This document shows, piece after piece, positions 34,536-49,655 of a stretch of DNA of 64,000 nucleotides. The DNA comes from Diphasiastrum complanatum. Lineage: Eukaryota > Streptophyta > Lycopodiopsida > Lycopodiales > Lycopodiaceae. The stretch is taken from the NCBI GenBank assembly GCA_029204225.1, contig CM055102.1, positions 19,114,967 through 19,178,966 on the forward strand. Reading direction: 5' to 3'. A program made the position numbers and the translations under genes. Numbering within the stretch: position 1 is the first letter of the stretch; each line of letters starts with the position of its first letter. The notes below the pieces were generated by a model. It did no database searches, was not told where the DNA came from, and worked only from the letters and a program-made list of their open reading frames with translations.

Positions 34536-34898
34536 CTAATAGTAGATGAGCATAATACAAATCCAAATGAATGTCAAATCTTTCCTAATTACCAAGCTCT
34601 TTGGTTTTCTATCCTCCATCAACTTCAACATGCAATATTTTTCATGAATATATCTCATTACTCTCTTTAATGCTTTCCAATGAGAGATCGTAGGATTGGA
34701 CATGAATTGACTTAACGTGCTAACAGTGTATGCTAAATCTGGTCTAGTACACAACATTGCATACATCAAAGATCCTATAAGTGAATGATAAGCGTACTTC
34801 GCTAAGTCGCGTACTTCACTTTCGGAATCAGCACAAGTAAGTTTAGTCAATACTATACTTGGATCCACTGGAGTATCAATTGGTTTGCAATCAGACAT
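34536..34898 (-). pseudogene. Copia RT connection fragment
   Basis: A 120-codon minus-strand frame with CKPIDTPVDPSIVLTK, YHSLIGSLMYAMLCTRPDLA, VSTLSQFMSNPTISHWKALK and RVMRYIHEKY. It belongs to a different copia family from the neighbouring fragment, judging by sequence. RNase H is lost. Confidence 0.85.
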
Positions 34899-35189
34899 AT
34901 GAAAACATCAAAGAGTTTGCTAGAAGACTAACCATCAAACCAAAATCTCTTACATAGAGCTATCCTTGTGCCTAAGATTCATGCATTAATCACCTATGGC
35001 CCATATCCAAAATGCTCATTCATGAGATATTACATAACAATTTAGCTCTAGACCTACACCATAGCTTAGAAACTCTAGCTGGAAGTGATTATCTAAAAAT
35101 GCTTTCAAGTCTGTAGATGATTGTCAAATACACAATAAAAAGTGTAGATTTGTAGAATTTCAATCTACCTTTGAATTTTTTTTCTTTTG
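34899..35189. other. No recognisable gene
   Basis: AT-rich, no motif seen. Confidence 0.45.
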
Positions 35190-35990
35190 TTAAATATTTT
35201 TGACAATTCAGATATTTCAACATCTTGTACCTCTGAAGTTCCTTCTTTCAGCGGTACAAAATATGACAAATCCAAGCCTGTAGATATAGAATCTTTTTTT
35301 TATTGGTACAAGCATTAGTTTAGATGATTGTACAAATTTTGATCATGTCTGAACTAGGGGTTTTTTTATAGGTCTTAGAACTACCACTACCCTTTCTCCA
35401 ACTGATAAATCTCTAATCACCTTGCCTACTTACAATATAGATAATAATTTTTTTTTGACATTATCAAAAATATCAGATCTTTTTGATTTCACAAAGGCTG
35501 AGGCTCTTTCGCATTTTGAGCAAGGAGCTTCATGACTGATATAATTTATTATGATGCTGATGATCTTCTCCCTATTGTTGACGATATAAATAAGAATGAA
35601 TTTTATTCAAGGAAAGATTGCTTGAAAATGGTTGTTGAGAAAATGCGCCATAAAGAAAGATGATCTTCCTTCTGAAGAGGAGTTTTTTAGATTTCAAAAT
35701 CAGCGTAGTTTTTCAAAATCAACTGTCTATACACCAACCTTATTGATATCTAGAAGTGGTCATAATATTGATGGTGAGACAGTAATCAAGGAAGACAAAC
35801 CCAATGCGTAAGTTTTGTATCTTGTCTTGTACTAGTTGATCTTTGAATGTCAAATTTATATTGGAGCTTACTTTTCATTTCTTTTCAGAAAACTCTTTAC
35901 CTTGATGATTTGCAATTCATCGAGGAGGGCAAAGATCTTCTGCTGGAGAATTTTCAAGAGACCATGCACTGAGGCATTATCTAAAGCTCT
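35190..35990 (+). pseudogene. Unidentified coding-like stretch with a probable intron
   Basis: Several frame-switching stretches have protein-like composition: a Ser/Thr-rich part (about 35200-35320), a part with PTDKSLITLPTYNID and ISDLFDFTKAEALSHFEQGA (about 35390-35535), DLLPIVDDINKNEFYSRKDC with LKMVVEKMRHK (about 35560-35655), DLPSEEEFFRFQNQRSFSKS (about 35660-35720) and LYLDDLQFIEEGKDLLLENF (about 35897-35955). A GC|GTAAGT donor (35810) and a TTCTTTTCAG acceptor (35888) delimit a 79-bp candidate intron. I recognise no family. Frameshifts suggest a dead gene or an unknown transposon gene. Medium-low confidence that it ever coded. Confidence 0.35.
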
Positions 35991-35999
35991 TCAAAAATA

Positions 36000-36205
36000 A
36001 TGTCAAAATAGTGTCAAAAATTTTCGGAAAAAAAAATTCGCAATAGAATATATATTGCAAATTTATTTTTCGCAATTTTTGTACACTATTTTAAAAAAAA
36101 TTGCGGAAATGAATTTTCGCAATTGTTTGACAATTTTTGCCAAAAAAATTACGAATAAATACCTGCAATTTGTTGGCTAAAATTGCAAAAAATATCACCA
36201 ACCCT
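36000..36205. repeat. GCAATTTT-rich repeat cluster, left
   Basis: Repeated GCAATTTT, TTGCGGAAA and TTTTCGCAATT motifs in both orientations. The same motif family reappears at 40025-40350 on the other side of the Ptta/En/Spm-type pseudogene, as expected of CACTA subterminal repeats. Terminal CACTA bases were not convincingly found. Confidence 0.6.
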
Positions 36206-36216
36206 AAACCCTAAAC
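36196..36216. repeat. Two telomere-like CCCTAAA units
   Basis: AACCCTAAACCCTAAACC contains two plant telomere units. Too short to indicate a chromosome end or fusion. Confidence 0.6.
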
Positions 36217-36706
36217 CTCGATAGCAAGTTCTTTACCTCAGATAACGACTGAGCTAAACATGACTGTCGTGGCGTCGGATCCTTCTCTATAGTTGCACGC
36301 TACATGAGATACGAAAAAAATTATGAAATTGGAAGAAAACTTATCTCTATCTCTCTAATGAGGTCCATACTTTTAATAAGGCTTTCACAATTTAGAGTAT
36401 CTCATGCATTGTCTTATGTCTCAAAGTACATGTGCAATAATTAGACTTTTAGAAAGAAGTGAGGTTAAATCTCTTTAACTGTAGATAACGGCTGAGCTGA
36501 ACCCAACTATTATAGCATTGGATCCTCCTCTACAGCAACATGATGCATGATCAAAATTGAATTAAGAAATATATCTCATTCTCTCTCTCTTTCTCTCTCT
36601 TTGTCTCTCTCCCTCTCTCTCTCTTTATGTAGATAGCTAGGACTGTACCAAATTTCAAAAGAAAGAGATGGAGAGAGAGAAAGAAGAAATGAGAAAGCGA
36701 ACTAAC
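36206..36706. repeat. Direct repeat and imperfect CT tract, no gene
   Basis: A segment of about 75 bp containing GATAACGACTGAGCTAAAC and GGATCCTTCTCTA (36240-36315) recurs in diverged form at about 36482-36560 (GATAACGGCTGAGCTGAAC, GGATCCTCCTCTA). An imperfect CT-rich tract lies at 36573-36626. Confidence 0.55.
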
Positions 36707-39860
<3,154 letters not shown>

Positions 39861-40024
39861 AAGCATCATTAGAAGAGCCATAGAGAGCAGCACCACCGCT
39901 AGGCGCAAAAATATACTCCTCTTCGCGCTCAAAAATCGAAAATCGAAATGAAAAGAAACCGCGACGCACCAACAATTCGGCTTCCGGTAATCGACACTAT
40001 GGTCGACGCTAGACAAAAAATTAT

Positions 40025-40350
40025 AGAAATTTTTTTTCTGCAATTCTTGCTGCGATGGCAAAAATTGCGGAAAATTTTCGCAATTTTGTCCGCAATTTTT
40101 CGTAATTTTGTCCGCAATTTTCCACAATTTTGTTCGCAATTTTCCGCAATTTTGTCCGCAATTTTCTCCACAATTTGCAACAATTTCCGCAATTTCTGCC
40201 ATGTCAAAAAATTGCGGAATTTTTTTTTCGCAATTTTGTTTGCGATTCCTGCCATGACGGGAGAAATTGCGAAAAACTTTTTGCAATTTTTTCTGCAATT
40301 TCTCAGCGAAAAGTTTTTCGCAATTTCTGCCATGGTCTAAAAATTGCAAA
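40025..40350. repeat. GCAATTTT-rich repeat cluster, right
   Basis: A dense array of TTTTGTCCGCAATTTTCCGCAA-like units (about 10-11 base steps) plus inverted forms AAAATTGCGG. It matches the motif of 36000-36205. The array creates long Asn/Cys/Phe-rich or Lys/Ile-rich open frames on both strands that are not genes. Confidence 0.8.
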
Positions 40351-40640
40351 TTGAGTGTGCTTAGTATGTTTCAAGTTTCTCTTGAAGATTTAGCTTGTCT
40401 GATATGGCCTATCAAAGTGTCGGAGATGTTAAGGGTGATAAAGACAAAAGCCTTGCCATCCTTGAGCTTCCATTTAGACATGGCTTGCTCATCGACATTG
40501 GGAAGTAGTTTTGACTCCAGTGACTATCTCCCATAGTTCTTTGGCCATCAAAACTGCCTTCATCTTAAACTTCCAAAGTTGGAAATTTGAACCATCTAAT
40601 CTATCTACCATTACAGCAGACTGTGATTGTGAATCCATTT
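40351..40640 (-). pseudogene. Copia gag N-terminal part
   Basis: From a minus-strand ATG at about 40640 (MDSQSQSAVMVDRLDGSNFQ) the frame reads LWKFKMKAVLMAKELWEIVT, then after a shift WKLKDGKAFVFITLNISDTL and IGHIRQAKSS. This is the standard copia gag opening. It has at least one frameshift and a TGA in place of the conserved Trp of the next block. The gene stops at the GCAATTTT array near 40350. Confidence 0.85.
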
Positions 40641-40757
40641 GAAAGTTAGAGAATTAAGCAAACAGTAGATTATATGACTGGAAACAATTATAATTTGTGT
40701 CTCCAATATAAATAAGCTCTATGCCAGTATCAAATAGTAGAGACTACAGGAACTATA

Positions 40758-40769
40758 GCTCTAATACCA
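40758..40769 (-). other. Copia primer-binding site
   Basis: Minus-strand TGGTATTAGAGC, one base different from the common TGGTATCAGAGC, directly after the LTR-terminal CA at 40770. Confidence 0.85.
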
Positions 40770-41350
40770 TGTTGGAAATCAGAGCAATTTCAGATTTCTC
40801 GGTGCGTGCACAACGTCTACCAGTAAAGGTTCCGTAGGCGAACACAAAAATAATGCACTTTGCGGAAGCGTTATTAGATCAAGAGCTAGAGCTTATTATC
40901 AACACAAAATTATCAATCATATCAATATTTAATCTACAAACAATTTATCTGCATGGCATGAATTGATGAATCAGAATAGAATGATGATGCATTTGACTAA
41001 GTACTAGATGACTCAGATTTCTAGAATAGAAATTCTACTTTTCATAGACTTATGTTGACATAATCGAGGCATGTCCCCTCATGGAGTAGTTAGGACTTGA
41101 GCAAGAGCCCTTATAGACAATAACAACCCATTCTTAATATGTGTCTTACCTCACTGTCCTAATCTACTTTATGAGAATATACCTTTGTTGACTTTGCATT
41201 TGAATGTCCACAACATGGCCCAATTACTTTGATCAATGTGTGTAGAATTCTCATGTGCTTCCTATAACTAGCAATATTACTAATTAGAAGTAGTAATTAT
41301 TGAGAAAAATACCCACTTTTTGCATTATATTGTTGACCAATATCCTAACA
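40770..41350 (-). mobile_element. 5' LTR of a minus-strand copia element, about 581 bp
   Basis: The 3' end is fixed by the primer-binding site: plus-strand TGTTGGAAATC at 40770. The other end is placed at ..TATCCTAACA (41350), giving imperfect inverted termini TGTTGGA/TCCTAACA. The second LTR was not found, so the outer limit is less certain. Confidence 0.65.
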
Positions 41351-42479
41351 CTATTATGTGTCGATAATCATGTGATGCTCTACAATACAACTATTTTTGT
41401 GGAATAGAACTTCATTAAAAGCTCAAGGAACAATATATGTTCAAAGATTTCCATATATTTTTGTACCTACACAATACACATGAATAATGATACATTTGAT
41501 GAATCAATATTGACTGTTTGATTTGGTTGGTTGAGAGGAATTACTTTTTCCACTCTCCACACTCACCGGCTAAGACAATGAAGATTGAACATGCAAGAAG
41601 ACTGATTGGGACACTCAATCTAATTGGTCCTTCCAAAACCAAAATCATCTTTAGAAAAAATGTCATGGCTAAGTAATGGATAGAGCAACACTTATAGATA
41701 TTGGTCCGTAGACATTAATTCTTCTATGGCATTCATGTTTATTATGCAAGTCAACAATTTGTTATTGTTATAATTGAATGACAATTGAATGATAATTTCT
41801 ATTGAATGACTTGGTACATAGGTATGATAATTGTTATTGTTACGATAATTTTCTATTGAATGACTTAGTACGTAGGTTTTCTTAGTAAAGTCATTTTCAA
41901 ACAATCACATCTCCTGTTATTATTCTAGAAAAATCTCATGATTGCCAAGTGCAGTTGTTAGATAGAATAATGATGTTGATATTTGAACTTCATTTTATTG
42001 TCATTGAAAAATTGATCATATGTGAGTAGCAAATCCATTCGAATAATAATCTTAACATAAAACATTGACATTTCTAAAAATGAATGTAACTGGTTGATTC
42101 GACAAACTAGAATTGATGAAACCCTAATGCCTAAAACCTGATGCCTAGAACCTAATGCGTAATGCCTAAAATCTAATGCCTGCAACGTAATGCCTAAATC
42201 TTGAAGCCTACTACCTAAAATATAATGCGTAAATCCTAATGGTAATGCATAATGCCTAAAGACTATGTGTATGAAAGGGCCTAAAATCGCACACCATTAT
42301 TCCTAAACCCTAATCTGCTTATACGTAACCTTCACCCCCGAAGCATTAATCTGTCTCTCACTCTCTTAATACAAGTTTATATTCTACTTAAATTAGTTTC
42401 ATGTATTTGATTGTTTCCCAATGTTTGATATAAAACTTGATGGTTTTTGTTCCAATTTTTGCAGGTTTTTGCATTTGAG
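41351..42479. repeat. Two minisatellite patches, no gene
   Basis: A diverged direct repeat of about 60 bp lies at 41790-41880 (TTTCTATTGAATGACTTGGTAC and TTTCTATTGAATGACTTAGTAC). An irregular 14-15 bp repeat, CCTAATGCCTAAAA and variants, fills about 42115-42265 and ends near CCTAAACCCTAA. The rest is unremarkable. Confidence 0.65.
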
Positions 42480-42914
42480 GGGGTGATTCCATGATGTGGA
42501 CATTCTTGAGTGTGTGCAGAGCAACCCTTCATTAATCACTCCAAAGGGTGAGAGCTAGTTTGCAAGCAGCAGGAGGTTGAATAGGAAGTTGTCGCATGCA
42601 CAGAAGAACATCACAAAGGATATTCATCTCCGCATAGTATCAGGTTGTTCGCAAAGTAGAGTGAGCAGGCAATTCAATGCTCCCACAGTTTTTGTAGAGA
42701 AATTCGTAGTGGTATAGTTGATGTTGTGGGAGCTCATTCTTCTAGCAACATAGGAACGCGAGTAGTGCTTCCATCTTCATATATCAGTTCACCTTGTCAT
42801 ATGCATCAACATTACCAGGATGCTATGGCCATCATTTGGAAGTTGGGTTCTCCCGATTTGTTCATCACGATGACGACAAACCCAAATTCGTGGTTGGAGA
42901 TGAGAGGGTTTTGA
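42480..42914 (+). pseudogene. Helitron Rep/helicase fragment (Helitron-like N domain)
   Basis: The diagnostic block is VVLPSSYISSPCHMHQHYQD followed by AMAIIWKLGSPDLFITMTTN and PNSWLEM (42765-42905), where the family reads LP.SF.GS.R.M.Q.YQDAMAI...GKPDLFIT.TCNP.W.EI. Stops and frameshifts lie upstream. Only this piece of the Rep region is present; no helicase motifs follow. Helitrons transpose by rolling-circle replication. Confidence 0.8.
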
Positions 42915-43079
42915 CATTCTGTGAGTAAATCATCTGTGAGTTTTACAAGTTTTCTGTTGGATTCCTATCCTCTCCATCCCTTATCTCTTCACTAATGTAG
43001 ATCCATTCATTTGTTGTATGTAAATACATTGAAATGTCGCACAGCCTGCAGAAATACAAGGAAAGTCGATGATAGTATT

Positions 43080-43272
43080 ACCTTGACTTTCCTAACATCG
43101 AAGTGTCTGAAGTGTCCGAAGTGTCCCCGACGATCAAAGGTCATCCACGTCATCGACATCGAAGTATCTGATGTCGAAGTCATTGACATCTTCTCAAGGG
43201 CAAGCTCGACATCGAAGTCATCGACATCTTCTCAAAAGCAGCTCGACATCGAAGTCTTCGACTTCTCAACTA
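43080..43272. repeat. CATCGAAGT minisatellite
   Basis: Irregular repeats of GAAGTGTC.., GACATCGAAGTC and CATCTTCTCAA.. with unit lengths of 9-38 bases. Produces an Ser/Glu/Val-rich open frame that is not a recognised gene. Confidence 0.75.
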
Positions 43273-43548
43273 AATTGACTTAGCAACATGGTGTCTTAAT
43301 CCCATTTTGTAAAGTAGAAGCCTTAATTAGAGGTCACTAACAGAGCAAGGCGATTACAGCTCAAAGCGGTGACGGTGCCACTAATCTCCACTAATCAGGC
43401 ATCACCGACTACTCTCGTGTACATCTGTCATTGTAATGATAAAGTTAGTAGATCATTAAAAATCAAGTGCATAAGATAGAGTGATAATCAATTCAAACAA
43501 GAGCGTAATAGTTCATTCTTCCTCTTTGATATACCAGAGTATTGTTTT

Positions 43549-44625
43549 TGTTGGATTTACTCCTACCCTCCTAAATCCCATTTTTTTAATCTGCCTCCAT
43601 TCTTGCTGCATATTTACTAACGTTGTCACGCAGCCTGCATATTCACACAAATTTGCACAGACGAATAAAGGGCGAAAGAATCGCAAACACTGTGTTTCTG
43701 CACAGGCTATGGTGACAGGCGAAAAGGGGACACTATCCTACAGAATGCCGAAGGTGCCCTAAAAGCTAAGGCACCCTGTAAATCTTATCCTAAGGTCATT
43801 CGTAAGAGTGACCCACCTTTCGCATCATCACCAACGTTCACTTCAGCACTGGCTGACGTCGCACCCTTTTTACGCTCACTCCATGCAGTTGCGCTAACAG
43901 ATTGGGCAACGATTGCAGCCACCCACGATCTCCTATAGACAGCACATCCACTCTGTACTTTCACATCTGCACACTGTAATATTATGTATATATACATATT
44001 CTGGACACCATTCAGATGATGATGATGATCAGATGATCAAGTGAGTGAAGAAGAGACTAAGAGAAGAGGTTTCATTCCTCATTACAGACAAAATAAGCTT
44101 CGTAGGGCACGCGGTTTCGTCCGATATTGTATTGTGCTCTGCCGCATTATTAACTTGTATACATGATATACTTAATCTGATACAGCTCTTTGTTCTGCAT
44201 TCAGATCTGTGTTGATATTTCTATGCTTGTTCTTCATTTTGTCTGATCTTTCTAGCTGCTCTTTCTGGTAATAGACGATCAACTCTTAGTCTTGTCTTTC
44301 GTGAATAATTCACGACTAATTATTAGTCGAGCACAGTCTAGCTCTTTGCGAATCATTCGCGACAGATAATTTGTCTTGCAATTTGCGACAAATTATTCAT
44401 CTAGCACTTCATCCATTAAATGTTTGGCTAAGTAATCTAGAATGACTATGATTTTTATTACTAAAGTTCCCTTCATTTTGATAGGCGTAGTCATGCTTAC
44501 GGAGAGTCAAATAATTCATTCCGCTACACACAAACATTTTTTGTTCGAGTTCGCTTCTCGTTCATTTCTTGTTCGAGTTTGTTTCTCGTTCGTGTTCGTC
44601 ATTTATTCTCCTCCTCTCTCCAACA
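43549..44625 (+). mobile_element. Solo LTR (copia type), 1077 bp, with target duplication
   Basis: Starts TGTTGGATTTAC and ends CTCTCTCCAACA, so termini are TGTTGGA/TCCAACA. Flanks are GTTTT (43544-43548) and GTTTT (44626-44630), a perfect 5-bp duplication. Much of it aligns to the LTR starting at 47228. No primer-binding site or polypurine tract flanks it, as expected after LTR-LTR recombination. Confidence 0.85.
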
Positions 44626-44886
44626 GTTTTAGGAAGAACGCACCTTGTGTCTGCATTCGACACAGAAGCATGCTATTTTTTTTTAAAGAGAAGTGACATC
44701 AAACTTTTTGTATATTTAGTTCCAAACATGAGTCATTGTTTTAAAACTATATATGCAGCCTCAGATTGCGAATAGAACTACGTTTCTGGATTTGGGATCA
44801 CTCCTACAAGAAACCCAAAACACTACCTTGTTTTTAACATTTTCAGATTTGCATGGGTCGAAGAGGGGTTTAATTGTGATCAAAGC

Positions 44887-46352
<1,466 letters not shown>

Positions 46353-46860
46353 AGCGAAGCGACACGAAGCAAAGGTCGAATGGTGAACAATTCGTGAAAG
46401 TCAATGTACCTCAAAAATACTAAGACATGAAGTGAAGCAAAACTCGAAGGTCGAATGATTCGCGAAAGTCAAACATGGCTCCAGGACTAAAAAGACACGA
46501 CACGACGCAAATCGAAAAGAAATGAAAGAAAATATTTTGTGCTGCCAACTGGCAGCTCAACGGGCGTGGAGTCTTAAACTTCGCGCCTAGCTGAAATAGT
46601 TAGCAATAACGGAGAGTAACTGATTAGTTGATTAGCATTAATTACTCTTGTAATTCTCTGTTTAGCTATCTTGTAAACTCCACACAGTGGAGATATAAAC
46701 TTATTTTGGATAAAAAAGAATACACAGAGAATGTGCGTGAGTAGAGCAAAAAGAAAAAAAATAGAAACGAAATAGTTGTGCATGAAAGTCTGCCAACGAG
46801 CAGAACACATCAAAAGAGCAGAGCGTTAGGCCGCCAATGAGCGAGACACATCTCGCTCTA
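46353..46860 (+). mobile_element. Probable copia 3' tail and LTR remnant
   Basis: It follows RNase H. A diverged tandem pair (GAAGCGAAGCGACACGAAGC.. and GAAGTGAAGCAAAACTCGAAG..) occupies 46351-46490. From about 46541 the sequence looks like an LTR promoter/R region (GCTGCCAACTGGCAGC hairpin, CTCTTGTAATTCTCTG, ACACAGTGGAGATATAAAC). No second copy was found to prove it. Confidence 0.4.
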
Positions 46861-47039
46861 AAAATTAAATTGATAATACAGTTGCTCTATCTCGTGCATC
46901 TCCTTGTCTTCCGCTGTCTTGATTGCTAGAATGATATCTATTTTGTGATCTGTAGTCACGTGTCTAGGATCTTGTAAGCTTTCGCATAAGAAAATATAAA
47001 AGATTCAAATCCGTTCGCGATACAAACTAAATCTGTTCG

Positions 47040-47227
47040 CAACAAAATTTGATATCACTACATCAGGGGCAAGGTTCACAACAAGGAGGTAAGCTTAACG
47101 TACTGTAGAATGCAGGACATGGTTGCAGATGTATTCACAAAGGCATTAAGTGTTAATGCACACAACAAGTTTTGTGCATTGCTTAGTCTGAAGATCAAGG
47201 CATTCACGGATCCAGATTAAGAGGGGG
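47040..47227 (+). pseudogene. Copia RNase H end and polypurine tract
   Basis: Frames give NKEVSLTYCRMQDMVADVFT and KALSVNAHNKFCALLSLKIK, the extreme C-terminus of a copia polyprotein, ending at TAA 47218-47220. The purine run AAGAGGGGG leads straight into the LTR at 47228. Confidence 0.85.
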
Positions 47228-48545
47228 TGTTGGATTTATCTCCTCTAGTTTCCTAAATCCTATTTTAGTCTGCCTCCATTCATACTGTTGCATTTTACTT
47301 GTGTTGTTATACGGTCTGCATATTTACATGTAAGACAGGCAAATAAAATGCGACTCTCTGCATAAATACAAGAAAATTTTCACAAGTGAAAAAGGCGAAA
47401 AAGATGACATTGTGTTTTTACACGTGATTTGTGACAAGCAAAAAAGATGACACTGCCCTACAAATGCCTAAGGTGTTCTTATAGAAAAAGCAAAAGCACC
47501 CTGTAAATCAATTTTTAAGGCATTCGTCAAAGTGCCACATTTTTCGCATTTTCACCAACGTTAATTCTAGCGAAGGCTGATGTCGCGGCCTTCTCACGCT
47601 ATCCCATGCAACTGTGCAATCAGATTTGACAACGACAGTAGCTATCCATGATCTCCCACAGACAGCACATCCACTTTGTACATTTTTCATCTGCACACCT
47701 ATAACATTATGTATATATATATATTGGATACCATCTACGTATTCAGTGTGTGTGAAAATATAGCATGTATTAGAAGCATATCATAGATAGATGAAGTAGA
47801 TGCTTTTGCGCATCAATTCTTTCTTTCAGATGTATTGTCAGTAATAGGTTTATCACCTTTTACACATTGTGTGATTAGCTTTGTGAAGCACGCGGTTTCA
47901 TCTGCTATTGTCTTATGCTCACCTACATTATTGACTTGTATATTTCGCTATACTTAATCTAATTACAGCTCTGTTGTTTTGCGTTCAGATTTGTGTCAAT
48001 ATTGCAATGCTTTTCTACATTTTGTCTAGCTTTCTTATTGCTTAATCTGTTAGTCTTCTCTTAGCTAATTATTATTAGTCTAGCTATTTGCGACTGATTA
48101 TCAGTCTAGCTCTTCGTGACTGATTTGCAATAAATTATCTTTCTGATATTTTTGATGCTTAATGTTTGGCTACGTAATCAGATTGAACGTGATTTCTATG
48201 ACTAATATTCTCTTCGAGTCTAACAGGCGTAGTCATGCTTAAGAAAAGAGTGAGATAGCTTATTCCGTTGCGCATGAATACTTTCCATTCGAGTTCATTT
48301 ATCTTCGAGTTTCAAATTCATTTCTTTTCTTGTTCGTTTTTTCTTTCTAGCTACTTTTCGTTTCTCACACCTCTCTTTTCCAATGGAGGGAAAATACTTA
48401 TTTCGAATTTCTTTGTATTTTTGTAGACTGTTAGAAAACGTGTGTATTTCTACAGAGAACATGCAACTGTAGAAATATTTACAATAGTTAGAGGATGGAT
48501 CTAGATTAGAAAAAAGATTGGGATGGAGAGGATAGGAATCCAACA
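47228..48545. mobile_element. Two related copia LTRs fused tail to tail
   Basis: The left edge starts TGTTGGATTTATC after a plus-strand polypurine tract. The right edge ends GGAATCCAACA, which on the minus strand is TGTTGGATTCC after a minus-strand purine run AAGAGGCGG. Both flanks carry RNase H ends pointing inward. The left part aligns to the solo LTR at 43549 (to about 48370); the right ~180-250 bp reads as the start of a related LTR in inverse orientation. Perfect 9-bp terminal inverted repeats result. Confidence 0.75.
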
Positions 48546-48885
48546 CCGCCTCTTAATCTAGATCGTTGAATGCCTTTATTTGCATATTCAAGATAGCACA
48601 AAAATTCTTGTGTGTTTCTTGATTTAATCCTTTCGTGAATATGTCAGTTGCCATGTACTGGGTTCTGCAAAATTTCAGACTTACCTCCTTGTTGAGTATC
48701 TTGCTCCTGATGTAGTGATATTTAATTTCGATGTGTTTGCTCCTAGAATGAAATCTAGGATTGATTGATAATGAGATAACATTGTATTATTGTTGGAGCA
48801 GACTATGTGAGACCAATATTAGACAATAAGTTTCTAAACCAAATTGCCTCTTTGGTAGCTTGAGAGGCTAAAATGTATTTGGATC
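48546..48885 (-). pseudogene. Copia RNase H end, opposite strand
   Basis: Minus-strand codons: YILASQATKEAIWFRNLLSN (48880-48810), SKHIEIKYHYIRSKILNKEV and TDIFTKGLNQE, ending DLD-stop and a purine tract at the LTR edge. At about 48885 the sequence switches to a plus-strand copia fragment. Confidence 0.8.
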
Positions 48886-49305
48886 GGTGGATGAAAGTGC
48901 AATGGAGTCTTTCCAAAAAGCAAGATACTATTTCTCTATCTTCAACTGAATCAGAATACAAGGCACTAACATCCACAAAGGAGATCCTATGGTTGAAGAG
49001 GCTTTTGGTGGAGTTGCAAGTCATGTAGGTCGAGGAGCAACCAATAGTATTTTGTGACAACCAATCAAGCCAAGCATTAGCAACCAATCCCACATTCCAT
49101 GCAAGGAGCAAGCACATAGAGATTGCTCACCATTTTGTGAGGGAAAAGATTCAAGCAAAGGAGATCAAGCTACATCATGTGTCTTCTTCAGATTGCCTTG
49201 TTAATCTACTCACTAAAGCCTTGCCAAAGGCTTCATTTATCAAGTTAAGATCAGCCTTAGGAGTTGTAGATAGATGTACTATAGTTGTATCATGTAAAAA
49301 TTGAG
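48886..49305 (+). pseudogene. Copia RNase H fragment
   Basis: KKQDTISLSSTESEYKALTS, EILWLKRLLVELQVM, a stop (TAG 49027-49029), then VFCDNQSSQALATNPTFHAR, SKHIEIAHHFVREKIQAKEI and LLTKALPKASFIKLRSALGV. It stops near 49304. The upstream part of the domain is replaced by the inverted fragment. Confidence 0.88.
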
Positions 49306-49655
49306 GAGTCGTCTTAGAATTTAGCAATTTTCACATGGTTTTAGACATCTATGTGGATCCACACATGTGAGGACCTGTCCATGAATGCTAAGTAAATGTT
49401 TAGTAAACTATCTCTCTGTTATCAGGCCGTACAATAGTTGTACTTCACACGTGTGAAGTTGTGGGTCATCATTTTTTTATTGTTCTTGCTTGGAAACACA
49501 AAGATTGTCAAGTAGAACCTAGATTTGGAAGCTAGTCTTGATAAAGATCAAGATCTCAAGCTACCAATCACTCTTTGTGATCATTTGTAGATCAAATTCA
49601 GTCCTTTACTTTGTTTTGACACAAAATAAAAGAAATCAACAGCATATAGCAAAGC
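49306..49655 (+). other. Possible LTR remnant after RNase H
   Basis: Contains GGATCCACACATGTGAGG and TACTTCACACGTGTGAAG, resembling GGATCCACACGTGTGAAG in the LTRs at 59702 and 62070. No clear LTR boundaries. Confidence 0.35.

Noticed and set aside
36196-36216. Interstitial telomere or chromosome-fusion scar
   Set aside because: Only two CCCTAAA units, expected by chance or from small insertions in plant genomes.
40025-40354. Long open frames on both strands (up to ~230 codons, running to 39660) rich in Asn, Cys, Phe or Lys, Ile
   Set aside because: They are translations of the GCAATTTT repeat array and adjoining direct repeats; the periodic composition follows the DNA motif and no protein family is involved.
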